DNA of 64,000 nt. Source: Litoditis marina (taxonomy: Eukaryota; Nematoda; Chromadorea; Rhabditida; Rhabditidae). The notes under the pieces are model-generated. The model worked only from the letters and a program-made list of their open reading frames with translations, was not told the DNA's origin and searched no databases. This document shows positions 25,601-35,751 of this stretch, piece by piece; within the stretch, counting starts at the first letter, position 1, and every line of letters starts with the position of its first letter. The position numbers and the translations under genes are program-made. The stretch covers positions 1,202,214 to 1,266,213 of the forward strand of contig OZ038436.1 of the NCBI GenBank assembly GCA_964036275.1, in the 5' to 3' direction.

Positions 25601-27080
25601 GTGCACGAAATGAAGAGACGCAGAGACATTTTCGAAGACCTATAACTTGATGAAAAATAATTTTTTTCGAAAAAAAGTTTGCGCCCCCAAGGTTTGAGTG
25701 GGATATCTATCGTGTCCGAAATTTTCAGTCAAATCGGTTCATACATAAAAATTTCCCAGGAGTGCGCACCTACACAGACACACACACGACGGAAGTTGGC
25801 GGTCTGCATGAAGCGCATAACGTCATAACTCGGCTCAAACTCAATCAATTTCGTTCAAATTTCGAACATAGCTTGTAAATGTGCCATAGAAAATCAGCAA
25901 ATCATAAAAAGTTCTGATTTGCACAATTGGACCTTTTTGAGAGTGAACTAAAAAATGAAAGCGCGCATTAGCCGGACCAAAGACAAATCTCGCACAGCGC
26001 TTCGCGCTGCGCGCGATTAAAAACAGCAAAGTATAGCGTGGGATGTTCACGAAAATTTGATAGACGTAATAGACACACAGTTGGAGTTTTTAGGTACCAT
26101 GTAGGTCAAAAACAAAAGCCTGCAATTTAAATATTTTGTTATTCATTTCAAAATATGATTGCCGCGTAGCTATACTTTTCCAACAATCGAGGTTTGTTGT
26201 GATCGAAACTTTTTGAAAATATGATTTTCACGCAATTATTTACTAGCTTTAACCTACTGTTTGAAATCGCTATAAGTAGAGTTTTAATGTTTTAAAATTG
26301 TATCGTATAGAAACTTCCGATAAGGCAGATGAGCCTTCGGTTTGAGGCAACACATAAAAAGAGAACTTTCAGTATGGTTAATATCAAGTTCGATCGCAAA
26401 CAAACATTCTATTATATTCTATATCTAGGCAGTTGTCTAATGAACCAGCTAGTGATTTTGAAATCACTAGCTGATTCATTAGACAACTGCCTAGATATAG
26501 AATATAATAGAATCTGGATAGTTGAGTATTCGGTGAAACAAAAAGAAAAACAATACATCAGCGAGTTTAGAAAATCAAAGAAGTCGTGGACCCTACCGCA
26601 TTTCAATGTTTCAGTAGGACTATATATAATGAGCGAGGCGAATACAAGTATTCGTTGATTGGGATGTGGACATTTGAAAATTCGATGGTGCGTCCCAAAT
26701 TATCGTGTTGCCCTTCTTAGTTTTAGTGAAACTAAAGTAACTTACTCGAAAGTAAATGTTTGGTTTGTTGCAACATTACGCAAGACGGCGTTTTCAGGTC
26801 TGTTTAGTGGGTAATAAAAACAAATTCGACTACAAAGACTGTACGATGAAAAAAAAATATCCCACGATGAACATAAACACACGTTATTCATGAGTTGTAT
26901 ACTGTATTTACTAACATCTTTCAACTGTTTCACGTGTCCACACGCAATGTGAGTCACAAAGCAATGTGAGTGAAAACTCGAAACAATTGTTCTTCTGTAT
27001 TCTCACCCTGGATGTAACAGGTCGTTGTTGTCCTCTTCTGAAGACGCCAGATCGTAAAAATCGCGGTCGCTGGCGACCAT
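13634..27080 (-). CDS. rgs-3: double RGS-domain protein, RGS-3-like
   Basis: Regulators of G-protein signalling speed GTP hydrolysis by Galpha subunits at the plasma membrane. Ten coding exons (minus) were read: 27080-27007, 20413-20269, 17142-17007, 16727-16618, 16400-16335, 16109-16020, 15679-15542, 14696-14526, 14192-14091 and 13711-13634. All phases close, giving 369 residues. An acidic N-terminus and a Ser/Thr/Pro-rich stretch (about 25-73) precede the first RGS domain (about 104-235; GRQLFR, AEENMSF, LLENDQFPRFRRSEIY). The second domain is about 242-368 (HHFRLFLRG, AEENLRFWEAVVEF, IFDEAIKHVEQ, LRNDPYVRFLQS). Both keep the EEN loop (N135 and N271) that contacts the Galpha switch region. 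Two RGS domains in about 370 residues match C. elegans RGS-3, a sensory-neuron regulator; orthology is inference. Exon 1 is the least certain, as it sits 6.6 kb upstream, but its phase, AAAATGG start context and GTGAGA donor fit. Confidence 0.88.
14762..14891 (-). repeat. dispersed repeat with CACGTG-type boxes, copy 3
   Basis: This minus-strand copy of the 851-980 repeat lies in an RGS intron. It keeps GAAGTTAGCATTCTA, CACTTTGTCATTGCACG and GACTAACAG. Confidence 0.7.
17143..17370 (-). repeat. tandem ~88-bp repeat carrying three copies of the RGS exon-3 splice acceptor
   Basis: On the plus strand CTGAAACATTCGAGTGAAC (17143), CTGAAACATTCAAGTGAAC (17231) and CTGAAACAATCGAGTTAA (17318) start three units that also share GATGCTAGC. 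On the minus strand each is a possible acceptor, and the first is the one used in the gene model. The unit also contains a TATA-like TAAATAC after the motif. Confidence 0.75.
18840..19060. repeat. degenerate duplication in RGS intron 2
   Basis: CAACATTTGCTGTATGAGAT near 18892 and CAGCATTCGCTATATGAGAT near 19014 head two related segments about 120 bp apart. The 170-residue open frame that spans them on the minus strand shows no family resemblance. Confidence 0.45.
19438..19520. repeat. (GA)n-rich low-complexity tract
   Basis: Interrupted GAGA repeats end in a G run (GGGGGGGGG) at about 19512-19522. The tract lies in RGS intron 2. Confidence 0.8.
19744..19768 (-). promoter_or_regulatory. core motif plus TATA-like box
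   Basis: On the minus strand TTGAATGTTTCAC is followed after about 6 bases by TCTATACAAAG. It lies inside RGS intron 2, in the direction of the host gene. Confidence 0.4.
21068..21659. mobile_element. hAT-type non-autonomous element filled with minisatellite
   Basis: The termini TAGGGTTGTTAA and TTAACAACCCTA are inverted. They are flanked by a perfect 8-bp direct repeat, CTTTGTGG, at 21060-21067 and 21660-21667. An 8-bp target duplication and a TAGGGTTG-like end are typical of hAT transposons. The interior is almost entirely a tandem array of about 41-bp units built from TTCGAGTTTTTCGAGTTTCG. It is inserted in RGS intron 1. The FEFFEF-type open frames over it are artefacts of the repeat. Confidence 0.88.
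21080..21640. repeat. minisatellite of TTCGAGTTTTTCGAGTTT units
   Basis: About a dozen units alternate CGAGTTTTTCGAGTTT with CGAAAATT-type spacers. Spacers differ slightly (CGAAAATT, CGATATTT, AGAAAATT), so the array has diverged by point changes and unit turnover. It ends exactly at the termini of the element around it. Confidence 0.9.
22505..22534 (+). promoter_or_regulatory. composite word CTGCGTCTCTTCGATC + CACTCTCTC
   Basis: This is one of five or six places where CTGCGTCTC and CACTCTCTC occur 8-10 bases apart. Others are at 8749-8784, 10058-10086, 25596-25627 (minus) and 40163-40200. CTGCGTCTC-type words are also common in Caenorhabditis non-coding DNA; the function here is unknown. 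Confidence 0.3.
23748..23875 (-). repeat. dispersed repeat with CACGTG-type boxes, copy 4
   Basis: This is a minus-strand copy in RGS intron 1 that keeps TTAGCATTCTAATGAGGC, ATCGTGCAC and TTGACTAACAGTATAAT. Confidence 0.7.
24375..24906. repeat. long fold-back (inverted repeat) head of unit A
   Basis: Arms of roughly 190-200 bp run from ATTCATGAAAAAGTGGGGG through AGATTTGTCTTCTGCTG and CTACTCTCAAATGGAACAGC and back. The inner part of the right arm is partly eroded relative to the copy at 41016-41548. Confidence 0.85.
25020..25470 (+). repeat. tandem ~126-bp modules with TGACGTCA palindromes
   Basis: Exact TGACGTCA octamers are at 25020, 25173, 25275, 25302, 25405, 25432 and 25461; another isolated one is at 24054. 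Each module continues with a CCAGAATCCCAGAATACGTC-like and a GTTAATTGACC-like segment. TGACGTCA is the consensus cAMP-response element (CREB/ATF site); binding here is not shown by sequence alone. Confidence 0.8.
26406..26513. repeat. near-perfect 108-bp palindrome
   Basis: The arms 26406-26458 and 26461-26513 are complementary over 53 bp with one mismatch and a 2-base centre. The arms begin ATTCTATTATATTCTATATC and meet at GTGATTTTGAAATCAC. No copy elsewhere in the window was noticed. It lies in RGS intron 1 and would form a strong hairpin in the transcript. Confidence 0.9.
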
Positions 27081-29315
27081 TTTCGACGCGTTCGCCAGTT
27101 CCGGCGAGACTTCAGACACTCTTCGCGACTCTCTCCGCGAGCAGAAAAGAGAGCCGAACAGCGAAATATTGGAATGAGGTACGGTAGTTGCCGGACAGCA
27201 CAGTCCTTTAATCGGGCAGAAAAATATAATGAAACTTCGGGTGGTGGTCGAGAATCACTTCAATGTTTCAGCGAGCTGTTGAAAGCGTCGCGGCGCGTAG
27301 CTGCGCGTGGAACGACAGTTGAAGGGAAAAGTAGACAAAGTAGTGTGTCGGGTAGAGATAGTTGTGTGTGAGGATAGGTGTGTGGCAACAGCTCATTAGA
27401 GAGGCTGGAAATAGATAGCGTTTGACGTAGACAGCCTATTATGTACAAGGGATGCGCCTATTAGCCACGGCCCAATGATGAGCGAGAGGCGACGGTTGCT
27501 AGGTAAGTCGGCAGATCGACAGAAGTCGAGGGAGACCGTACCGCAACTCAATGTTTTAGGAGGGGTATAATAGGGAAGGGATACGAGAAATGGCCGGGTG
27601 TCGAAAAAAGCGTACCGAAACTCAATGTTGCTGTAGAGGTTGCAGCAACAACGTGCGTACGAGGGCTCGTTCCACACAAGTCCACCATTATTTAACAGTT
27701 TTCGTGCCGCGCTGCACAGTTTAACTGGGAATAGAGTATAACAGAAAAGTGAAGAGAAGAAGATGAGTTTTTTTGTTGAATAGACTTGGAGTTCAAGAGA
27801 GAATACGCAGTATTTGTTGATTCGTATGTAATTTTAGGACGACGATTCAGAGTTTCACCACAATAGGTAAGAGGGGAACTTCATGTCTCAGAGAAGTTGT
27901 CTTCTGAAGATTCTATTATCTTATTAGGGCAACTTAGAGTTTCACTGAGAGTTTAATTGGAGAGTGCAATACGGAAGTTCGGTGCTCGTGTGTTCAATTC
28001 CTTGGTTTGGAAAATAATATGGGCTATTTGATGATTGGTTTGTGGTGTTCGTACCGCACCCAAGAGTTTAAGACGGAGTATAATAGAGTAGTGTGCGAGG
28101 GAAGTTTGGTATAGCTTTGTTCGTGACTTCAGCATAGAAAAAATTTATTCACGGAAATTGTTTTTTTTCTCGAAGCATAGCTGTTGAACTAGTTTTTTTT
28201 TCTGGATAAGTAATGAAAAACCATTTCAATAATTATACTTATTCATCGGTTACGTTCAATTCGCGCGGTGCACCAAATTTGAACAACATAGAGAGTGACG
28301 TAACAGAACACAAACCACAAATTCCCTGTAACCCATGAAATTAGCGCAAAGGAACTAATGCCGATGGATTATTGCTTCATACTACGAACCTTGTACGCTA
28401 TCACAAGGGGGTGTCGAGTCCGAACGAATTATTATCACTGGAGTTTAGATAAAGAATGATTGATGAGATCAGCCACCCCATTTGTCTTGTTGAAGATGCC
28501 TCATGTGCTATCGAACATTTAATATCGGATGTATCTGAGGAATCGTACAGACTCTTCATATGACAGTTCACAGTTTCACGATAGCTATAAGACGCAAACA
28601 ACGGTCGAAAATCAGTTTTTTTAATCGTAATAGAGAACCACGCATATTCGTCGGAGACCGAAAGCTCTGTTCGATGATTCTTCCAGAGTTCTAATTCTAC
28701 AACTCAATGCAATAATTCAAAGGTATATGTGTTCGATGATTTGTTAAAAACTGACGGAAGCTCGGACGAGTGTGGAATGGCTTTATTCCTTCATCAATCC
28801 ATTTTGTGAAATATAATATTTAGTAGTTTACACAGTTTGCTTAGAACTTGATGACTTTTTCACACCTATCGTGCTGTGACTCTGTCATGGGCCTGTCCTC
28901 TCGCTTTGGTTAGGACCATACGTCCTATCAATGCGAGAGGCGGGGTCAACACATTAGCTACCCTTCCCTGTACCACCCGCGAGAGGTCGTCTCTTTGGAC
29001 CTCTCAAGGCTTGGATCCTATTAGCAGTCTCAGGTATAACGTATTATATGTATTGTATTAATGTTATTTAACTTGCCTATATGAATTAGTATTTAACTTA
29101 GACTTCTGTTAATCGCTCAAGGAAGGGCAGTCCAGGGTTAAGCCCCTGCCTTTTGCCCTATAATATCCGAGGTTGGGTCCAGGCTATATTTAAAACTATC
29201 AACTATGAAATACCGCTACACCGCGTGGACCTTAGGTGTGTTCAGGCTCTGACCCAATAGGGACCAGATCCTGTAGCATAACAACTCGGAGTTTCACTAG
29301 AAGTATAATAGGCGA
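26598..29315 (+). promoter_or_regulatory. array of core-motif / TATAATAG modules upstream of the RGS gene
   Basis: Plus-strand modules are seen near 26603, 27261, 27549, 27623, 27715, 27848, 27936, 28063 and 29288. The best ones combine an upstream TACCGCA, a core CAATGTTTYAG or GAGTTTCAC, and GTATAATAG about 7-15 bases further on. Examples are CTCAATGTTTTAGG with TATAATAG at 27565, GAGTTTAAG with TATAATAG at 28079, and GAGTTTCACTAG with TATAATAG at 29304. The weaker ones lack the TATA-like part. The layout resembles small-RNA promoters built on a SNAPc-type element. The array overlaps and diverges from the start of the minus-strand RGS gene. Confidence 0.45.
28870..29280. other. unexplained GC-richer block
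   Basis: This block differs from its AT-rich surroundings. It holds paired words such as GCGAGAGG (twice), a CAGGGTTAAGCCCCTGCC fold-back at 29132 and GGTTGGGTCCAGGCT. I could not assign it to a tRNA, rRNA, SL RNA or known repeat. It has no copy elsewhere in the window. Confidence 0.3.
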
Positions 29316-29744
29316 GGCTGAGAGCGTCGTTAGTTGGAGGTGGTAAATTTGAGCAGTGCGGGCAAACTTATGATTTCCAGTGCTATTTTTCACCCAAGTT
29401 CATGGGGCACATTTCCTTCCGAAACGACTTCCTAACCAGAATCGAACCGATTCTTCCTGAACGAAGTGGTTCGGTGAAAAACCAAACCAGTTCTTACCAA
29501 AACCTGCACAAAACCGAATCAAAGTGATAAAAGTGGCGCAATCGGTTTATTTCAGCAATAGTTGTTCATTTTGGTTTGGTTTAATTTATGTATGTTCAAA
29601 TTCGGTTCTGTCCTAGCGTTCTAGAACAAACGAACTTTCGTAGTCGGAGAAGACAATCGAAACCACAATGATCGGCACTTCACTGCTGCACTTTCTCTCA
29701 TCGTTGTGTTTGGTCGATATCATGCAGAAGCACACTAACTTTGC

Positions 29745-30185
29745 TGAATCACGCTTTTTTGATTTAAAGGAATCGGTTCTGAAAATCAATAACTAGCACT
29801 TTTCTTTCTAATATATATATCCGACAAAACATTGGAATGCGTCTATTTTTGTCAGATTCTGTTTCTCCTCCTCGTTAATATTAGGCGGTAGCTCACCAAC
29901 CATGCTGATTCACGCTTTAATGATTTGTTCGAGTAAATGTCAGAAACTGACAACCATCACTTTCCCTCCCAATAAATACATGCGACCAAACATTGGAATG
30001 CTTCTATTTTTGTCAGATTCTGTTCCTCCTCCTTGTTAATATTAGGCGGTAGCTCACCAACCATGCTGTTTCACGCTTTTATGATTTGTTCGAGTAAATG
30101 TCAGAAACTGACAATCATCACTTCCCCTCCCAATAAATACATCCGACCAAACATTGGAATGTGTTTACTTTTTCAGACTCTGTTT
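29745..30185. repeat. 161-bp tandem repeat, about 2.7 copies
   Basis: ATTGGAATG recurs at 29831, 29992 and 30153. Units share CTATTTTTGTCAGATTCTGT, TTAATATTAGGCGGTAGCTC and GTTCGAGTAAATGTCAG. The first unit is the most diverged. Confidence 0.85.
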
Positions 30186-30324
30186 CTTTTTATTATTAAT
30201 TCAGCTTACTCGTACCTCTCTTTTCACTTAATGTGCTGATTTTTTTCTTTCAAAGAAGATAATGTTTCTGGTTTTTTTTTCTCCTATTTCTTGAGCTGAC
30301 CGTTCCTCAAAATACTCAAAAGAT

Positions 30325-30772
30325 TGTATAGTTCGTTTCACCCATCGATAGCAGTCAGCCATGCTGGCCGAGCGCGCCCTACATTGCAGGCGACTGATCT
30401 GGCAGCTTGCCAGTGTTTTTATTGCAAATAAAAATTCGAAAACTGGTTATTTTAGGATTTTTGCAACGTTTTTGTTTTCAAAAGATTCCCACATGATCGG
30501 GGAGTAATTTAAACCACTTTTTGTGTGATAGAATAAGCATTGAACAACGGCCAGAAAAGATGGTTTGATATCACTGTTTTTAGTTTGCGCCAGCATGTTC
30601 AGATGGCCGGCTGCTTGTGGGCGCCGCACCACCTATCCCAGCTGAGTTCAATACCCAGCTGGTGCACAAGTTTGATTAGGCTCATCGCTGTTGGAAACTT
30701 TCCAATACAATTGACTCCGCCCACTAAAAATACTGTAACTGGCTGCTATCGATGGTTGAAACGAACTATAGT
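30325..30772. mobile_element. short element with TATAGTTCGTTTCAACCATC inverted ends
   Basis: The left TATAGTTCGTTTCACCCATC-GATAGCAG and the right inverse CTGCTATCGATGG-TTGAAACGAACTATA match over about 30 bp. The interior has no coding capacity. A similar TATACTCCGTTTCAACCATC end lies at 3478. Confidence 0.7.
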
Positions 30773-32564
30773 TTGATCCCCTCTCCGACATCTGTCATCA
30801 AGTTATTTATGGGGAATGTTGATACTAACTTTAGTTCTCGCTGACGAAGCTACAACTTGACAAACAACAAGGAAACTATAATATGGTTTGATTTTGTAGT
30901 ATGAAATGGTTCGTTTTTTATGATGGAACATCTATTGTGACGACGTTACCACAGACACAAACCAAAAAGTACCATTTACACAACAATGCCGATGTTCAAA
31001 GAAAGGAGGGCTTGGAGGAAACTATAATAGTTTCTGTTTTCTTTTTTAGTTCTTTTTCAATACACATAACTCGGGAATTCGACCACACATTATCCAGAAA
31101 ATGGCGGAACAACACCACTTTTGATAAAGGATAGTAGGATGGTTTCTGAGAAGATCCAAACAATGAAAATGCTCACTCGTTGTTGGTGCCGTCTCCCTCC
31201 AGTGAGCTAGCCGTTCCAGTCTTGAAACTGCGCCACATACGACCACCTTTGTAGAACTCGAGTCTGTGGTTGAGAATTCGTTAAAATTTATCTGAAAATT
31301 TAAAATGAGTTAATGTGACTAAAAAATTACTTAGAAATATAGTGAAAACAGTGATGAACAACCGGAAGAACCACTGATAGGCCACTTATAATGCAACTAC
31401 ATCATCAACTGGAAACTGTTAGTCAGAACTACGTACTAATGTGAACTTTGAACAAAAGGTGTCCGTTGGTTGGGTGTTTCTACCTGAACTCGAACACTAT
31501 TTTTCTTCCAAACCTCCATTCAAGCAACCCATCACATTACCCATTCTAACAATTCATTTTTGTAAGATTACACTAATTAAAAACAAAACTTTAAACATAA
31601 ATGTCTCCGTTTAAGATGGTAGCACTTATCTTTTCAAAGCCTAACTCGTTGAACACATGCAAATTTTCCTTCGAACAATAAATGTTCCAAAACTAAACTA
31701 TTCTAACTTTTAAAAAAATAGATACAAAAATGTCTTCGCCCAAGATGGTAGCACAATTACATTTCACAATCATGAGGCCAAGGGTAAGTTCACTTTTACC
31801 CCCGAAGGAAAGTTGCTACAACGTACGAATCGCAGCAACGGCAAATGGGGGTCAGCTGTCTATTTCACAGATTTGTTTATATAGGCGCGCCCCGCGTTGC
31901 GCCGTATCTAGTACGGGTTGTACGATTATCGCGGGGTGAGAAAGGGGCGAGATAGAAGGGTTCATGTTAAAAGAACGTAATTTGGATTTCGGAAGTGATA
32001 AAAGAAGATTAATGTACAATTAATGAATGGATGAAATAGATTTTTCAAATATCAAATTTGAAAAATGTCGATGGTAAAGGTTTCAACTGAAGATTAACAA
32101 CATGAAATAAATAAAAAAGATGGTTCGAATAGTGAATACATGAAAATAAGTATTTGAGATAGTAAAGGTTGTGAGAGATCGTTAGACACCAACTGAATTT
32201 CAGTCAAGTTTTATTTTCAGCGTTTGTAGCAGAGAAATTAATTCTATTGATGCACTCTGATGCTAAAAACAGGTAGTGAAACATTTGCCTGTGTAAACAT
32301 TTCTTTTGCAACTGTTTTTTCACATCATACAGTTAGAGTGAAAAGTTATCTTTTAAAGACTTTGTGTACTTCTAACTTTGTTGTTATACGCCCTATCTTT
32401 TTTACATCACCTCTATGACAGAACAGTTGAAGTGCATATAAATTCAAGCAGACTATTACAAAAGTGGTCGAGAATAGCATTGTTTGCTTGACAAAAGTGT
32501 AAAAATATCAACATGAAGAAACACCTAAAAAAAAGGCTCATATCGTCTAGTGTACATTGTTCGG

Positions 32565-32591
32565 TTGAATGTTTCACACCTCATTAAATAC
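32565..32591 (+). promoter_or_regulatory. core motif plus TATA-like box
   Basis: TTGAATGTTTCACACC is followed by ATTAAATACC within about 6 bases. The site is intergenic. Confidence 0.4.
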
Positions 32592-33092
32592 CTCTCTCTG
32601 ATTATATTTTGGCGTGACACGAGTTATATTTGTACCGCAGACCTCAAATTCCCATGAACGCGATTGTAATTGAGATGTGACGTGTGCAAGCTACAATTGA
32701 GAAAGCAACGTTACTCACTAAGACAGATTGTTTGCAAAAAGTGAGAAAAATGCTAGTTAAGAATAATCTGCGGTAGTCAAATCACGTTAATACCAATTTA
32801 TCATAATAATATTTTACATTTATCGGCGAAACGTTTGCGCTAAACCACGTTTCTCCGTAGTTTGCAACAGAAAATGAAAAAGACCAAGATAAGATGTTGC
32901 AGTTACTATGGTGAAAAAACGTGTCCAGAAAAGAAAATCCTAGATTTACTTATTGGAAATTAAGTTCGATTACGACGACATTGAAAGTGTTATTCCTAAT
33001 TAGAAAAGGAACAGGTGCAAATGAAAAAATGCGTTTGTGTTTACGATATTTAGAAAACTTAACAAAGTTAGGTATCGTTTTGTTTACAAGGG

Positions 33093-33120
33093 TGAATGTT
33101 TCACACTCTCTACGTATATG
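33093..33120 (+). promoter_or_regulatory. core motif plus TATA-like box
   Basis: TGAATGTTTCACACTC is followed by ACGTATATG. The site lies just downstream of the possible small gene at 33349-34545. Confidence 0.4.
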
Positions 33121-33348
33121 AAATCAACAAGCTATATTAATGCTCGTACAAACCGAACAAACCAGACGCGATAGTCCTTTCATAATGAAATGTTGACATG
33201 CAATAAAACCGTAACTATCACAACCATGTCAATTCATGATTGGTAATGTTGAACTTGAAAGAATAGAATCTAGATGAGCGATTTGTCACAACAGTTCCAG
33301 TTTCGATTCATTACGAGGGAATGCTCCGTTCGTCTGTTCTAGAACCAT

Positions 33349-34545
33349 CTAATTCACGTCATAAAATAAATACAAACATTCCGAACGAACGACGAGCATA
33401 TTTTTTCCGTCTTCAAACGAAAATACAAATGCTCCCATATTCAAAGTTCCATGAAAAAAAAGTGTTTCATTATTTGATGAATCGAGAAATAGTTTCTTTG
33501 CACGTTCAGATCTAGGTGTGCTTGCATCTAACAATATAGATCGTTACAAACTTTGTATAGCAGTAATTTGGTCGGTTGAGCAATTCAAAGGCCTCATAAG
33601 TAGCTAGACATTGAACCTTGGACGACGAAACTAGAAATTAAAGTATGCAGTTAGTGTAAATTTTTTCGTGTACGTGTTTTACGTGATACATTTAGTCAAT
33701 AACAGAATTAACATGCACAAGGTGGGGTTTTAATTTTTAAAAAGTTCATTTTCCGACTCATAGAATGAAACATGAAACTCGTGAAAGAAGTTTTGTGGAA
33801 ACTTTGGGAAGAACCGATCACTTGGACACAGTTGAGTGGGCTTGAAAATGTGGAAAATGGGTCTGGTATATCAATAATTTCGAGTAGAACGGAAAATTGT
33901 AACTTTGTTACCGATGAACAGTCATTTTAATAACACCGAAACAATCAGAGTTTAATACCATTCATACGAAAAGAAAGTTTAACACATGATATATATTATT
34001 AAATCTATTGATAAATCAACCATATAAAAAAGTTGATTAAGTTATCCCTGCAACCCCCCCCCCCCACTGTTAGTTTGTCCAAAGAGTTGAGACCAAAAAT
34101 CAAATTCCAAAACTCCCTCACTTACGAAATAATTACAGGCTCACTCACTCCTTGAAGTTCACGTTAACAAATTTCACCCACGTTTCAATCTTTTGTGCGA
34201 ATAAACTGTGATTTTCGATTGAACTCATGAACAAACAAGATTGAAACTATTCACAGAATGAACAAAAAGTTCGTAAGAGAAGCTGTCGCGAATTAGGAAC
34301 TAACCATCTGTCCATTCACACAAAAAAGTCTGAAATACGTAAATCTGGTTTACATGTGACAATAAAGTTAACAGTACCTAATAATAGTGTTATTAGTACT
34401 CTACTTAAAAGATGAGTGAGGATTCCTTGACAGATGACCGACGTGACACTGGATTACGTTAAACTAGGATTGCTTTTACTCTCACCTTGGCGGACTGGAC
34501 GTTGAAGTGCGTTAGGAACAAGTTGCTCAATTTACAATCATACAT
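33349..34545 (-). CDS. possible small three-exon gene, 87 residues
   Basis: I do not recognise this protein. The proposed exons (minus) are 34545-34486, 34329-34305 and 33527-33349. They join in phase (60 + 25 + 179 bases) and end in a stop. The donors are GTGAGA and GTTAGT, and the acceptors are TATTTCAG and ATTGTTAG. The product starts MYDCKLSNLFLTHFNVQSAK, continues TFLCEWTD and ends with alternating hydrophobic segments (TLFFHGTLNMGAFVFSF and NMLVVRSECLYLFY). The 25-base middle exon and the AT-rich context make this tentative. It could be three chance frames. Confidence 0.3.
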
Positions 34546-35751
34546 GCTTAAAAAACTTTGATTCGGATAATATCTCGTCTGTTTGAAGTTTTCTCGTACA
34601 ATCGCAGTCAATATTACGCGTTTACGTTATCAATCACTGATTAAGCTATGTTCAACTACAGTCAGTTCATGAAATAAGCTGAAGAAACGGACACAAGTCT
34701 AGTGGCCATCATTCCTACTGAGACTCCATACTTTTGCAATTTCTAATGGTGGTTTTCTAATGCAAATTTCACAAATATTCTTGGATACATTTTTTATTAG
34801 GTGAAAATAATCTAACATGGAAAGTCTTAATATCTCTGATAACGTTTCAACTCTTGAAAAGAATTCAAAGTTTTGTATTGTAAGGTCTACTTATGAATGA
34901 AAGAGACTACAACAAGACAACAGACGATAACGGTAGTTAACATAATGTCACAGTAAACCTCTAAACAATAACAGAATGATTAAATATTTTACAATACGTT
35001 TTACTACACAGAAGTGTAACAGAATGTGTGGTATAATCCGATCTCAAAATAAACCAACGTGGACCAATAGTTATGTAAACAATGAACATGAAACACTAAT
35101 CACGATAGGTCATTTTGTCAATCTTCATCATGTACAACGTGAAACAAGGTTGAAGTGTTTTACTCCATACTGCTCGTTATCACATTGTGTCAGACGCGTG
35201 TAAATGTTGCACTACCTGTATGAAGAGATAGGTGCTAGCTTTCAAATTATTATTCGCTTGTTTCTCAATGGACGTTGCATAAATACAGAACAAATCCACC
35301 ATTTTTGATGAGAATCAATACAAATATAGAATCGGAAAATTGTGTTTCTCAGGTTGTCAAGCGAGCAAGATTAAATTACAAATGTGGCGGGAAGGTGGTA
35401 ACAATCGGGTTATTAGACATCACTCCTGCGTTTCACGGGGGGTAGGTAACCATAGAAATGCAGTTGGAGAAAGTAACACAGTCATAACGGGGGTCGGATT
35501 TGCAGTGAATTGACTACAGTTCAACTGTGACTGTGAAACGTAAAAAAAGAATTGGAGATTTTTAACTGGTACGTTTTCACGTTTTCTGGCAAATATTCCA
35601 CTGTCAGTATAAACAGATTGGTTTTGCACTGGATTGATTACAGTGGAACAGGGACCAAGGTGGTATCATTTCAATTCGTACTAAACTTCCACAAAATGAC
35701 TGTAAAGCCTTCAGACTTGTGCGTGTTATTTACAAACATTCTATAATTGAA
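34546..35751. other. gene-poor spacer
   Basis: Nothing supportable is seen apart from short open frames in AT-rich DNA. A poly-C run (about 34059-34071) lies just before this region, inside the proposed gene's first long intron. Confidence 0.35.

Larger units (their letters stand above)
24375..26018 (+). mobile_element. composite repeat unit A (fold-back head + TGACGTCA-rich body)
   Basis: The unit starts with a fold-back segment (24375-24906) whose ends are ATTCATGAAAAAGTGGGGG and its inverse. A body of about 1.1 kb follows and ends at GCGCTTCGCGCTGCGCGCG. The whole unit recurs inverted at 35752-41548, where it is split by another insertion. Within the body are four diverged tandem modules of about 126 bp (25020-25470). 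No transposase frame is seen. It lies in RGS intron 1. Confidence 0.85.
30773..33348. other. gene-poor spacer
   Basis: No supported gene is seen. A 53-codon exon-like frame at 31722-31884 (plus) has no partner exon that I could find. Its start is partly duplicated near 31603 (AGATGGTAGCAC in both). A core motif site is at 32565 and another at 33093. Confidence 0.35.

Noticed and set aside
28456..28563. 35-codon plus-strand frame (MIDEISHPICLVEDAS...)
   Set aside because: It has natural-looking composition but is too short, without splice partner or family.
28870..29280. rRNA or SL RNA gene
   Set aside because: No match to the splice-leader sequence or to any rRNA core motif that I know; left as an unexplained block.
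31149..31227. Exon-like minus-strand frame (LEFYKGGRMWRSFKTG...)
   Set aside because: An alternative frame over the same bases is open for longer, and no partner exon in phase was found.
31722..31884. Exon-like plus-strand frame (NVFAQDGSTITFHNHE...)
   Set aside because: It reads like coding sequence and follows an AATAG acceptor, but I found no upstream exon, and a partial duplicate near 31603 has a stop.
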